Positions 11,900 through 24,406 of a DNA stretch of 64,000 bases are shown here, piece after piece. Every line of letters begins with the position of its first letter. Within the stretch, counting starts at the first letter, position 1. The translations under genes and the position numbers were made by a program. The stretch is taken from assembly GCA_014706295.1 (NCBI GenBank), contig JACSVZ010000041.1:1736001-1800000 (forward strand), written 5' to 3'. The DNA comes from Lycocorax pyrrhopterus obiensis. Taxonomy: Eukaryota; Chordata; Aves; Passeriformes; Paradisaeidae. The notes under the pieces were generated by a model. That model was not told the origin of the DNA and ran no database searches. It saw only the letters and a list, made by a program, of their open reading frames with translations.

Positions 11900-12790
11900 G
11901 CATTCCCTTTTCGGGAGATATTGCGGCTCCCCGCCGGGCTCGGGGGCTCCCGGGCGGAAGTTGGAAAGATCCCAAGCATCTTTCCGGCGTGGCTGGGGCT
12001 CCGCGGCGATGCCGCCGCCGCCGCTGCCTCTGCTGCGGATCTCGCTGCTGCCGCAGCCTTTGCTGCTCTGCCTTGCACAGCCCCAGGGTAATTTTTCCCA
12101 GGGAAACCACATTCCTGGGGTTTTAAGGTGCCCCGCGCGCCCGCTGCCGCGGAGGGGAGGTTGGTGCTTTTGCGCCCTTTGGATGAGCAGCCCTAAATTT
12201 GGGCGAGCACCGTTAAATTTGGGTGCTGAGCCCCGGAATGAGTACCTGGCCCTCTCCTGGGGGAGCAGAGCGGAGGATCCCACCCTCGGCCACGAGTTCA
12301 GCCCTGACAGAGACGTGCCAAATTGGCCACTCCGAGATCATCACCCTGAGCCCCATGCGAGCATCGCTTCCCACATCCTCCCATCCCCTACGGACAAAGC
12401 CCAGCTCCACGCACCCAGCTGGATGAGGGTGATGCACGGCACACGCGGGGCCCCAAGCACCCCAAAACTGCCCCTCTGGGCCGGAGCTGGGGGTTTTCCT
12501 GCCGCAACGCTGCCTGGGGCACAAACTCCCCGCGGGACGCAGCCGAGGGTGACCCGGAGGCACGCGGCCGTCCCAGCCTGGGGACTCTGCCCCGCTCCTC
12601 GGGGACACCGACGCTCTTCCCCAACCTTTTTAAGCGGCTGCAGGAGCCAGGGCAAGAGGCGGGAGCGGGCCCAGCCCAGCCGGCGGCTTCGCCCCCGCTC
12701 CCCGGGGAGGCGAGAAGGGGGCCGGCGGCCGCCCCCCGCCACCGCCGTGGGCAGCGGCAGGATGTGCTGTCCCTCCCCTGCACTTCCCAG
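11900..12790. other. GC- and CpG-rich island inside intron 4
   Basis: Long stretch of high CpG density (GCCGCCGCCGCCGCTGCC near 12,010; CGGCCGCC near 12,730). It could be an intronic promoter. On the plus strand an ATG at 12,009 opens a hydrophobic signal-peptide-like frame that ends at a GTAATT donor; see findings. Confidence 0.45.
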
Positions 12791-12833
12791 CGAGCACTTT
12801 ACATAACTTCTGCTGCTTAGTCACAGCTTCGAC

Positions 12834-12888
12834 TTTTTTTTTTTTTCCCTTTCCCTTTTTTTTTTTTTTAAAATTTTTTTTTTTTTTG
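12834..12888. repeat. Poly-T/pyrimidine low-complexity tract
   Basis: Three long T-runs broken by CCC and AAAA. Confidence 0.95.
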
Positions 12889-13689
12889 GAGCGATTTTCT
12901 CAGCCGCATCAGAGCGCGAGTCATTTCGGCAAAGGGAAGTCCCTTCCTTTCTTCCGTTCCCTTGGTAACTGCACAAATTTGCTCTTCAAATGATTCATGA
13001 CCGGGGTGCTGTAGGAGTTCCCTCCTCCAACACAAATCGCTCCCACACAACCACACACGCCCGATTAATCACTGATCGGTGTCTCTCCCGCGAGGTACCC
13101 CCAGCTCCAGCGCTCTCCTCCGACCACCACCGCGGCCACCAGGATGCTCCTGAGGTCCCTGGATGCCCACGAGTGGCCCCAAATAGGGGACGCGGGTGAG
13201 AGTTTGTAAGAAATCCCGTCCCCGGACGGGTTTTATAGGCTGTAAATGAAATATTCCCAAGGTGGCGGGACAGGGTGGTGACAGGAGCTGAGGGCTCCCC
13301 GTGCAGCCAGCGATGGGATCAGAGCTCGGCACTGGCTGAGGGTGGTGGATAAACCTTCCCTGAACTCCCACTGCATCAGCACAACTTTATCCACGTTCTG
13401 ATTTTTGTTTCCGTCCCAAACTTCCTCAGATTAAACACAGGGAAAACTGAAAAGCCAGAGGGTCACCCCCCACCGTGACCAGGTTGGAGGGACAGAGCCC
13501 GACAGCAGAAAAAAAGCCATAAAAAGCCAGGAAAGAGCCAGAAGAGTCCTTTTAGGACCCTTGGTGAGCGAAATGCCACGAGGCCGAGCATCATCCCAGG
13601 GCCACGACGCTCCTCACACACCGGTACCCGCACAGGGAAGCAGTTTGGGATGGGACTGGGAGCTTGGCTGCCAGGAATACCTCAGCTGG

Positions 13690-13880
13690 AAAACAAAATT
13701 AATCTGCCAAATCTCTCCCTGCCGTTTTTTTGGTAGGTTTTATCTGATTTATTCTCTCCTCGTTAAGAGGAGCTAATTAACAAACCGTCGTTTAAATAAA
13801 CAGCAGCCAGAGTGTTTGTAACCTCGGCTTTATTGAATTGTGACAAATTAGTAGCCTCTACGTGTTAAATGAAACAGAAG
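13690..13880. promoter_or_regulatory. Candidate conserved non-coding element 3
   Basis: AT-rich unique sequence with AAAATTAATCTG, GAGGAGCTAATTAACAAACC, TTTAAATAAACAG (forkhead-like) and GTGTTAAATGAAAC. No coding potential. Confidence 0.38.
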
Positions 13881-14551
13881 CACCGAGGGGAAAAAAAAAA
13901 CCTGAATTCCCATCTGGATAACGATCCCTGGATAACGAGCAGAGAGAGCAACTCCAGGCCAGCATGACCAGCACGTGGAAAAACCCAAAATAACCCCAAA
14001 ACCTGGCGGGTTTCTGGGTGGTGAACACTTCAGGGCTGCTGCTTCACCCTGAATTCATCCCTAGGGAATGGCAGGGTCAGGATTAACCGCGGGGCAAGGC
14101 CGGGATGTGGATAAACGCGAGCGGCCCCAGCTCAGGGGAGCCTCTCGGAACCACCCGGCTCATCGCGGGTCCGCGGCGCTGTGATGATGACAACAACCCT
14201 CTACCGCACCTCCGTGCCGAGCCCGTCACCCCGCGGCTCCCTGGGAGGAGGGAGCAGCGTTCCCGGGGGATGAGCCGGGCTTGGAGCCGCGGCCGCGTGT
14301 GCCGGGCCAGCCCTGCCCTCCCCAGCGCGGAGCACGTGGAAGAGGGAAGGAGATTTTGGGATGCTTTCCCCCTTTTTCCTGCCCCAAAAAGGGTGCGGCC
14401 AACGCGCTGCGTCCTTCCCGTCCCTGCTGCATCCCGGCTGTGGGATGGCCATTCCCAAAATCCAGCAGAGCCATTGCTGGTCGCCAGGGTGCTTCCAGCT
14501 CCTGCTGTCCCAGCGGGAATCGCTCGGTGACAGCTCTCTCCGGGAGCTCTG

Positions 14552-14586
14552 GGAGTGTAATTACCCGGGAGCATTAATTACACTCC
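14552..14586. promoter_or_regulatory. Perfect 12-bp inverted repeat carrying TAATTA-type sites
   Basis: GGAGTGTAATTA at 14552-14563 and TAATTACACTCC at 14575-14586 are exact reverse complements separated by 11 bp (CCCGGGAGCAT). GTAATTA/TAATTAC is a homeodomain core, so this is a symmetric pair of candidate sites or a short cruciform. Confidence 0.5.
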
Positions 14587-14727
14587 AGGTGAGCACAAAG
14601 CCGAGCAGGGAGTGTGGCAGCAGCTCCTGCGGGGTGGGAATGCCGGGGTTTGCAGGGATGCAGCAGCGGGATGAACCCTCTGGCATCTCGGGACACAACT
14701 TCCCGCTGGACAGAGCTCCCTGGGACT

Positions 14728-15000
14728 GACAGAATCATGGAATCATGGAATTGTTTGGGTTGGAAAAGCCCTCTGAGATCAGCGAGTCCAACCACTCCCC
14801 CAGCACTGCCAGGGCCAGCACCAAACCCTGTTCCCACGTGCCACATCCACACGGCTTTGAAATCCCTGCTGGAATAGCGACCCCACCGCTGCCCTGGCCT
14901 GGACAGCCTTTACAGGGAAGAAATCTTCCCAATATCCAACCTAAACCTCTCCTGGCACAAAACCTTTTGTCCTGTCGCTGTTACCTGGGAGAAGAAACCA
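14728..15000 (-). mobile_element. CR1 LINE 3' fragment
   Basis: Antisense: AATCATGGAATCATGGAATT, TTGGGTTGGAAAAGCCCTCT, then CCACATCCACACGGCTTTG and TTACAGGGAAGAAATCTTCC. The ATGGAATC duplication is the characteristic terminal repeat. Confidence 0.93.
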
Positions 15001-15059
15001 ACCCCCACCTGTCTCCAGCTTCCTCTCAGGTGCAGAATCTCCCTTCACACATTCCTCAG

Positions 15060-15290
15060 GATGAGAAATTCATGGAATCAAGAGTGGTTTGGGTTGGGAA
15101 GGGACCTTTAAGCCCATCCAGTGCCACGGGCAGGGACACCTTCCGCTATCCCAGGTTGCTCCAAGCTGGCCTTGGGCGTTTCCAGGGATGGAGCCACCAC
15201 AGTTTCTCCTGGAATTCCATTCCAGGGCCTCACCACCCTCACAGGGAAGAATTCCTTCCACAGGAGCCTGGAGCGCAAAGAAAACTTCCC
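15060..15290 (-). mobile_element. CR1 LINE 3' fragment, second copy in the same orientation
   Basis: Antisense: ATTCATGGAATCAAGAGTGG, TTGGGTTGGGAAGGGACCTT, CAGGGACACCTTCC, CCTCACCACCCTCACAGG. It belongs to a different CR1 subfamily from its neighbour at 14.73 kb, so the two are separate insertions rather than a duplication. Confidence 0.93.
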
Positions 15291-16574
15291 CTGAGCAGCA
15301 GCCTCTTTGCTTATTTGGGTTTTTTTTTGATTTCTTTTATTAATAAAGGCTTCATTAACGAGCAGCAACAGAAACTCACACCAGGGAACTGAGTATTCCA
15401 GGGAGCCAAGTCATCAATTAAACCAACATTTCCCTCTGTTCTTTCCCTTTCAAACCCTCGGTTTCATCACCAAAAAGGGGAGTCGAGAGGGCTCCAGCGA
15501 GGAGGAACAATACCGGGGCACCAACTCCCACAGCTGCCCCTTCTCCCCCGCAGCGAGGCGGGGATCAGCGATCCCACGATGCCACGGATCCGCGGGAATC
15601 ACGGATCCTGCACAGCACAGCCAAGGAAAGCTGCCCCAGCACCTCCAGCATCTCCCAAAATGCGGGACCCTCCTGCCTGCAGGGTAGCCAAAAGCTGATT
15701 TTTTTTTGGCCTTTGGCATCGATTAACGATCAAAAATCATTCCTTGCCCTGACAAGGTTTTCCTCCTGCTGGGATGCTGAATGCGCCTGGACCACGAGCG
15801 CTCCGCAAAAGTGTCCCCAAGGTGTCCCTACAACTCTTCACCCAGCAGCCGAGGAGCAGGAACGACAGCAGCCAGCAATTAACAGCCGATCTCTCTGATT
15901 TTTGATAAATCCAAGCATTCCGGATAAGCCGGAGCCGCATTCCACGTACTACAGAGGAAAAGTTTCCCGCAGAGCACACGTCCCTTTGGGACGGGGACAG
16001 GGACAGGGGACAGGGCCACGGGCACGGGGGAGCAGCCTGCCCCTTGCAGCTCCATTTCCATCCTTTCCTCGTGCAAAAACCCCATAATTTTTAAGGTTAA
16101 TAAAGCCCTTGTTTGCTTAAGACAGCACTTGTTTCTATGGTGACACTTGCAACCCGGAGCCTGTTTATCAACGGCGGCGCCGAGCGCGGTGACAACCGCG
16201 GCCACCGCCGGCGAAGGAAGGCCAGCGGTGCTGCCAGGACCTCTGGGGACAGCGGTGCCACCATCCCTCGGCACCCAAACGCGCCAATCCCCACCCGTGG
16301 GATCCCCACTCCGCCCTACAGAGCCACGGGAGGGGTTGGAGCTGCACCCACAGCGGGGGGAAAGCCGGGATGGGCGATGGGTGGGAATGGTTTTCCTTCA
16401 AAAACATTGGATGCGCTTCCCATGTCCGACCCCAGAGCAGCCCGTGGCAGCTCCGTGCCTCAGTTTCCCCAGCCCCCTTGCCCTGGGAAGGGGTTTTTGG
16501 GTGATCCAAGCGGCGCCGGCGGCGGCAGCGCCCGGCGGGTCCCGCTCGGCTCCAGCCTGGCGCAGGATTTCTCC

Positions 16575-17180
16575 CGGCTGGCAGAACCCGTTTCCATAAC
16601 GACTTTTCTGTTACAAACATATTTTGATAAAAATAAAGTTAAAGCGGCGAGGCTTTTGGTGGAGTACAAATTCGCTGCTCTCGCCCTCCCCCTTCCTCCT
16701 CCCCGAGGAGGGGGAATAAAGACGGAAAGCTTTCCATTTGCAGGGCAGTATTTTCTCCCTTCTCTTCCTTTCCCCACTGAATACAAAATGGAAAACCTTG
16801 TTTACCGGGGATTCGCTGTAAACCGGTTCCGACTCTTGCCTGGTTACCTGATGCTCTACACTATGTACAGGATAATGTGATAAATTCATTTCCAATTCAC
16901 TGCATTATCCTTTGAATATTTTAATGACTCATTGAATGGAGTAAAAAAAAAAAAAAAAGGAAAAAAAAAAGCTATTTCAAATGAACAATTATGCTGCATT
17001 AGAGTAAAGGCTGATTATATTTAAACACTGCTTCCATGGATAACGGGACATATCGACCTCCGCCTATAAGAGCTAATTTGGCTCTTATCTCTAAATAATT
17101 TTACACTGCAAATTACCATGAAAACCTAAAGGGCTTTAAAAACATTCATCAAAAGATATTATTCCACTTTGTAGCAACAT
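16575..17180. promoter_or_regulatory. Candidate conserved non-coding element 4 (large AT-rich block)
   Basis: About 600 bp of AT-rich unique DNA, with a GC-richer stretch near 16,670-16,750 and an A-rich run at 16,943-16,970. Words include ACATATTTTGATAAAAATAA, GAATATTTTAATGACTCATT, CTGATTATATTTAAACAC and AATAATTTTACACTGC. An 8-bp inverted repeat ATAAGAGC/GCTCTTAT lies at 17066-17088. It stops abruptly about 270 bp before the 2.2 kb minisatellite. Confidence 0.42.
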
Positions 17181-17439
17181 TTTTATTTAAATTATTTTGA
17201 ATAGGAGTGAAAGCATCTCTCGTGTTTGACAATCGGAGCGGCGATGGAGCAGCGGCAGATAAGGAGCGGCGAGCGGCGCCGAGGGGATGGGATGTTCCAT
17301 CCCGAAAACCCACCTGGGAGAGCAAATCCCGAGCCAAACCCCAGAGCTGGTGGCGTGCCAAAGTACTGCAGCACCCAGGAGCGGCATTTAGTGCTGCGGG
17401 AGCCGCTTGCCTCCAAACTGGGGGATGGCAAAGCCTGGG

Positions 17440-19620
17440 TGATGCCGGAGGGGTGCCAGGGCGGCACGCAAGGGATGCCGGGGGGAGGCTGGGGTGATAC
17501 CCCAGGGGATGCTGGGGTGGTACCCAAGTGACGCCAGGGTGATACCCAAGGGATGCCAGGACGATGCTGGGGTGGCACCCAAGTGATGCTGGGGGGATAC
17601 TGGGGTGATATCTGGGGATGCTGGGGAGATGCTGGGGTGATACCCAAGGGGATGCTGGGGTGGTACCCAAGTGATGCTGGGGGGATGCCGGGGTGGTACC
17701 CAAGGGATGCTGGGGAGATGCTGGGGTGATACCCCAGGGGATGCTGGGGTGATACCCAGGTGATGCTGGGGGGATGCTGGGATGATATCCGGGGATGCTG
17801 GGGGGTACCCAAGTGATGCGGGGGGATGCTGGGGTGATACCCCAGGGGTGCTGGGGTGATACCAAAGTGACGCCAGGGTGATACCCAAGGGATGCCAGGA
17901 CGATGCTGGGGTGGTACCCAAGTGATACTGGGGGGATGCTGGGGTGGTACCCAAGTGATGCTGGGGGGATGCTGGGGTGATATCTGGGGATGCTGAGGTG
18001 ATACCAAAGTGATGCCAGGGTGATACCCAAGTGATGCTTGGGGGAAGCTGGGGTGGTACCCAAGGGATGCTGGGGGGATGCTGGAGTGGTACCCAAGTGA
18101 TACTGGGGGGAAGCTGGGGTGGTACCCAAAGGATGCTGGGGAGATGCTGGGGTGATACCCCAGTGATGCTGGGGGGGAGCTGGGGGGATGCTGGGGTGGT
18201 ACCCAAAGGATACTGGGGGTATACTGGGGTGATACCCAAGTGATGCTGGGGGGATGCTGGGGTGGTACCCAAGGGATGCTGGGGGGATGCTGGAAGGATG
18301 CCGTGGCAATACCCAAAGGATGCTGGGAGCATGCCAGGCCAAACCTAAGGGATATCAGGGTGATACCCAAGGCAACACCCACGTGATGCTGGGGGGATGC
18401 CAGGGCGATACCCAGGTGATGCTGGGTTGGTGCTGGGGTGATACTGGGTGATGCTGGGTGATACCGAGGTGATAGTGGGGGATACTGGGGTGATACCCAA
18501 GTGGTGCTGGGTGATACTGGGGTGATACTGAAGCGATGCTGGGCGACCCTGGGTGATACCCAAGGGATGCTGGGCAATGCTGGAGTGATACCCAAACACT
18601 GCTGGGGGATGCTGGGGTGACACTGGGTGATGCTGGGGTGATACCCAAGTGGTGCTGCGTGACACTGGGGTGATACTGGGCAATACTGGGGTGATACTGG
18701 GGCGGTACCCAAGGGATGATGGGTGATACTGGGGTGATACCCAAACACTGCTGGGTGATGCTGGGTAATACTGGGGTGACGCTGGGTGATACTGGGGTGA
18801 CACTGGGTGATGCTGGGGGGACACCCAAGTGGTTCTGGGTGACACTGGGGTGATACTGGGGTGATAACCAAGCACTGCTGGGTGATGCTGGGGTGATGCT
18901 GGGGTGACACCCGAGCACTGCTGGGTGATACTGGGGTGGTACTGGGGTGACACGAAAGCACTGCTGGGTGATGCTGGGTGATGCTGGGGTGATACTGGGG
19001 TGATACTGGGGTGATACCCAAGCACTGCTGGGTGATACTGGGGTGATAACCAAGCCCTGCTGGGTGATGCTGGGTGATACTGGGGTGATACTGGGGTGAC
19101 ACCAAAGCACTGCTGGGTGATGCTGGGTGATACTGGGGTGATACTGGGATGATACCCAAGCAGAGCTGGGCGATGCTGGGGTGACACCCAAGCATTGCTG
19201 GGTGATACTGGGGTGATACCCAAGCACTGCTGGGCGATGCTGGGGTGACACCCAAGCATTGCTGGGCACCGCTGGGGTGGTACTGGGGTGATACCCAAGC
19301 ACTGCTGGGTGATGCTGGGTGATACTGGGGTGACACCAAAGCACTGCTGGGTGATGCTAGGTGATACTGGGGTGACACCAAAGCACTGCTGGGCGATGCT
19401 GGGGTGACACCCAAGCATTGCTGGGCACCGCTGGGGTGGTACTGGGGTGATACCCAAGCACTGCTGGGTGATACTGGGTGATACTGGGGTGACACCAAAG
19501 CGCTGCTGGGCGATACTGGGGTGACACCCGAGCATTGCTGGGCACCGCTGGGCGATACCGGCGCGATGCCGGCTCGGGGCTGGGGTGACGCTGGGCGACG
19601 CCGGGGTGACGCCGGGGCAC
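17440..19620. repeat. 2.2 kb G-rich minisatellite, largest array in the window
   Basis: Composed of GATGCTGGGG, TGATACCCAAG and TGATACTGGGG words. The left half (to about 18,450) is built of 33-bp units combining TACCCAAGTGATGCTGG with GGGGATGCTGGGGTGG. The right half uses about 42-bp units of CACTGCTGGGTGATGC type, plus a longer block marked by GGGCACCGCTGGGG at 19264, 19423 and 19539. The plus strand has many GGGG runs. The stop-free minus strand yields spurious frames of up to 833 codons. Confidence 0.96.
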
Positions 19621-20179
19621 CGGCGGGCGCGGGGGCTCCTCCAGCCCTCCCTGGCACGGCACCGGCCGCCCCGTCCCTCCCGGAGAAAGGCACTTGCGAG
19701 CCCCTCTCTGCACCAAAGCAACAGAAGGTGTCATGTAAAGCCTACACGGTTATTTTAGAGCCAGTGTGCAAATAAGCCTGTCAGCTGAAGCTCCTCGGAG
19801 CCAAGACTTCCATATCCCCCCGAGGATCTGCATCTCAACGAGACACCATGTGGCTGAGCCCGCCGGCTCCGCACCCGCCTTTGGGGCTGGGGGATCGGGA
19901 AAACTCCGCCTGCAGCCCCGGCGGGACACGCCAGGACCCCCCCCCCGGTGCACCCCCAGCCTTGGGGACCCACCCGAGGTGGTTTTGTGGCCGTGTCCTG
20001 CCAGAAGGTGGCTGATTTTTGGCGATTTCTTGTGGGTTTTGTGGGATTTGGGGGATTTATACGCGTTTCTGTGTGTGTAGAGGAGAGATACACATACACA
20101 CACCCACGGGAGACAGAGGGGATATATTTATCCCGTCATTATAGGGATCATATCAATATATACGTTTTATATAGAATAT

Positions 20180-20240
20180 TCCATGGAATCCGGGAGCATC
20201 TCACGTTGGAAGGGACCATCAGGAGCATCGAGGCCAAATC
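20180..20240 (-). mobile_element. Possible short CR1 remnant
   Basis: CCATGGAATCCGGGAGCATC then ACGTTGGAAGGGACCATCAG resembles the antisense CR1 tail. Only about 60 bp, too short for certainty. Confidence 0.4.
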
Positions 20241-20779
20241 CCTGCTTGGATCTGTGTGTTTATATTTGTAAATGTATTTATCTTGTGATAAGAAAGCTTG
20301 AGGAAGAGTTGGGATCAGCCCCATCCCTGGCAGATGGGGAAAACCCTTTTCCCTTCCCGAAAATCTCCTTTTCCCCACCCTCTTGCACGGCCTGACACGG
20401 AATTTTTGACCTTAGAGATCACAAACTGCCAGGGAATAAAATCCCACCTTCCATTCGTGCTGGAGGTTTGAATCCCACATTTCCCTTCTCAGCTTAAAGG
20501 ATTTTATACTCCCTCCCCCCACCAAAAAAAGGAAAAAAAAGGAAAACCACAATAATTTAATAATTAGCAAGAGGGAACGGCTCCGAAGGATCTGTGTACA
20601 GAAGGAAACACAGGAGCTTGGGCTCCTTTGCGTTTGGTAAATATTAAAATTAATGAGAGACTTCCAGGACCCTGTTGTTAGAAATGCAGAAGGGTTTCTG
20701 GGAAGGATTAAAACACAAAACAGCACCAAAAAAAAAAACCAAACCCAACCCCAAGCCCTGTACACAAATTCCCGCAATT

Positions 20780-21070
20780 ATTCCCGGCGCTTCCTATTTT
20801 TCAGCCAATTATGGAATTCGTGGAAAGTATTAATATCCCATTTTAATTTGCTTAATATGCCCATTAACAATAAAAAGTCTAATTAAGGTATCTGTACAAA
20901 GAGCCCTCAGCAGTAATTTCAGAGAATAATAGAGGAGAACGACGCGATATTTCTTGTTAAATGCACGCTGCAAATTAATTGATATCTTAATTAGGCTTTA
21001 GTACCCAGATTATCAGTTAGATTGACTTAGGGCTGCAGCATCTCGTTTTTTGAAGAGATAAAAGCAAGCG
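20780..21070. promoter_or_regulatory. Candidate conserved non-coding element 5, near exon 4
   Basis: AT-rich unique block with TTTTAATTTGCTTAATATGC, CATTAACAATAAAAAG, CAAATTAATTGATATC, CTTAATTAGGCTTTAG and CAGTTAGATTGACTTAGGG. It starts about 580 bp beyond the exon 4 donor and holds no exon. Confidence 0.42.
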
Positions 21071-21518
21071 GGAGGAGGAACAAACTGCTTCCCCAAAATA
21101 TTTCTGGGAGTCAAGCCACGACACGCCGGGACAGGGGGGAAGAACTCATCCCGTGGACGCAGAGCTGGGAAGGGCCAGGATCCATCCCAAACTCATTTTT
21201 TCCCAGTGTTTTCTCACCAATCTCAAACTGTTTTAACGCAAAAAAAAAAAAAAAATTCAAAAACTAGAAAAGGAATTGAGATTTTCACCAAACCCACTTT
21301 TTTTTTAACCACAAACCCCAACCGGCAGCAGGAGCTGTTTGGAAGGACGCGTTGTCTCCGCAGAGAAAACCGGTGGTGGCGAGCTGGCAAAGTGTTTTTT
21401 GGGGTTTTTTTTTCCAACATTTCCTTAGGAGAAGGAGGGAAAAAAAAAAAAACAAACCCCAAGCAGCAATATTTTTGGACCAGCCTGGCTCTATATAGCC
21501 TGAGGAAGCTCTTCCCTA

Positions 21519-22285
<767 letters not shown>

Positions 22286-23131
22286 GGTCCCCACCGAGGG
22301 CACCCAGCACCCAAAGGTGCCCCCAGCACGGAGCCCGTGCGGATATTTTGGTCCGCCGAGGGAGGAGCTGGGTTGGAAGTGACCTCTGGAGGGAAAACCT
22401 GCTCATCTCCGGGGATTTGGCAGGACCTCAGGCACCGGATTATCCCGCAAGCACCCGGATTAAGGGATCTATATCCCAATAAAACCTCCAGGTGCGCCTG
22501 CCAGGGCGCCAGTGGTGCCGTGCTCCGCTCCGGCCGCCCCGGGGGCTGGGCTTTCACCAGCAGCCTGGGATTTAGCCCTGCAATTCCCACTGGAATTAGC
22601 CGGAGCTCTGCGGCTGCATCCCCGGCCGCTTGTGAAACCAGGCAGCTTCGTGGGGCTGACTCAAGATTTCTGCTCCATTTCCCAACCTCTGGTTGGGGTA
22701 AACGAGGCAAAAAAAAAAAACCAAACTCCTGGAGCGTTGCCGTAACCAAATTCCCCCTGTGCCCCCTTCCCGTGGCATCCCATAAACCTCTCGGAGACCC
22801 CGCCTGGGCGGGGAGCACCGTTTGGAACCAGAAACCGCCGATTTCAACCCATTCCGCCACCAGCTTGCAACGGTTGCGGAGAAAATCCCAAAGTCGTGCA
22901 AACGGCCCCGCCCGGGAGCGCGGCCGCTGCCCCGCTCCCTAAATCCCAGCCTGGCATCGTGTGGGGTGGGGGAATTACATCAACCCCGCAGGCGTGAGCG
23001 TGGGAAAGGGGCCGCGCGAGGCTGAAGGTCAGGACCTCGAGGCCGAGCCCCACCACGCTCCCAGCTGCAGCCGGCTGAAGGGGAAAAAAAAAGAGAGGAG
23101 AAACAGCAAAAATCGGCGTTTAATGGGAAAA

Positions 23132-23179
23132 AGGAGGAGGAGGAGGAGGAGGAGGAGGAGGAGGAGGAGGAGGAGGAGG
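23132..23179. repeat. (GGA)n trinucleotide microsatellite
   Basis: About fifteen GGA units; spurious frames read poly-Arg, poly-Glu or poly-Ser. Confidence 0.96.
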
Positions 23180-23319
23180 GGAGGGGGAGAAGAAGCCCGA
23201 CAACCCAAAAACCCTGCGCTGTGCAAGTGTGAAGGAATTTGAGCTCTAACTTTGGGGAGGGTGCGGAGCCGAGCTCGGCGTTTCTGAATCTCTCGGCTCC
23301 GCTCGGAGCCCAGCTGGTG

Positions 23320-23480
23320 GGAACAGAACGTGTAGTCATGGGACTGTCATCGTGTGCTGTCCAGGTTAACATGTAGCATTTCTATTACTATTAACAGACT
23401 TTCTGCTCCTCACTCCATCTGTTCTTCGAAATAATTGCAGTTGTACAGACCATGCCTTCGCTCCAGGCAGGCTCTGGGGA
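23320..23480. promoter_or_regulatory. Candidate conserved non-coding element 6, in intron 3 just before exon 4
   Basis: High-complexity sequence (CAGGTTAACATGTAGCATTT, TATTACTATTAACAGAC, CGAAATAATTGCAGTTGTAC) between a (GGA)n tract and an A-rich tract at 23,500-23,610. It stands out from its GC-rich flanks. Confidence 0.4.
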
Positions 23481-23499
23481 GAGGATAGTGCTTTTATGC

Positions 23500-23612
23500 A
23501 CAAAAAAAAAAAAAAATTACGGAAAAATAAAAAAATAAAAACAAAAAAAAAAAAAAAAGGAAAAAAATGGGGAGGGGAAAAAAAAATTAAAAAAAAGTGT
23601 TAAAAAATAACA
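23500..23612. repeat. A-rich low-complexity tract
   Basis: Repeated A-runs separated by TTACGG, TAAAA and GGGG. Confidence 0.9.
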
Positions 23613-24406
23613 GCAAACACGAGAATAGAGTGCAAGTGAAGCTAACAGCAGGCTCGGAATTGGGGACAGATTGTGGCCTAGAAAGGTGACGGCTCACGTG
23701 GCCGGGGGCCAGCGGGTCCAGACCCCCGTGGGGACAGGAGCCGGGGTCAGCGCCCCGAGCCGCGCTGGCCCCGCGGATTTTTCTCTCTCCTCACCTGCCG
23801 GCCACCCTAAGAGCCACAATCCCTCACCTTCCACCTAAAGATAGCAAAGCTTTCCCCGAGCCGAGTTAATCCCGGCTGCTCATCCCGCGCTGCACCCGAG
23901 GCTGCGCCAGCCCCCCAAAGCCACCCCAAACCCCCCTGTGCGACACCCCCGCGCCGTGCCGGGCACCCCAAACACGGGGGAGGTGTTTCTGAACTGCTTG
24001 GGAGCAGCAGAGCGGCCCGAGTGTGGTGATTTTGGGGGTTTTTAATGCTGAAATCCCTCCTCGACACAGGCTAACAGCATTAGCTGCTGTCAGGGCTGCA
24101 GACGGGAGCCAGCCCCGAGTGACACGGGAGCTGCTCGGCTTTACAAGCATGAGCCAGCCCCGGGGATTTTGGGAGAGGAGGAAAGTGGCTTTAGATCAGA
24201 AAATTCCTCCAGTGCCACAAGAGCAGGTGGCATCTTGCTGTGCAAAGGGAAGGGAGGAAGGGGGACAGGGGAGAAAAAGCCGCTTTGGGTTGCTGCGGAT
24301 GAAAATTCGGGGGAGCAAAACACCCCCAAAGCTTCGTCGCTCACTCCTGCTCGAGGAGGAGCTGCTGGAGCGCAGGACCCAGTGGGGCACAGCGTGTCCT
24401 GTCAGT

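Noticed and set aside
17192..19721. Minus-strand open frames of 833, 458, 397 and 329 codons
   Set aside because: They lie inside the GATGCTGGGG-type minisatellite. The unit has no minus-strand stop, so all three frames stay open with low-complexity HPSITP-like repeats.
23132..23179. Poly-Arg/poly-Ser frames that might suggest a basic protein
   Set aside because: Simple (GGA)n microsatellite.
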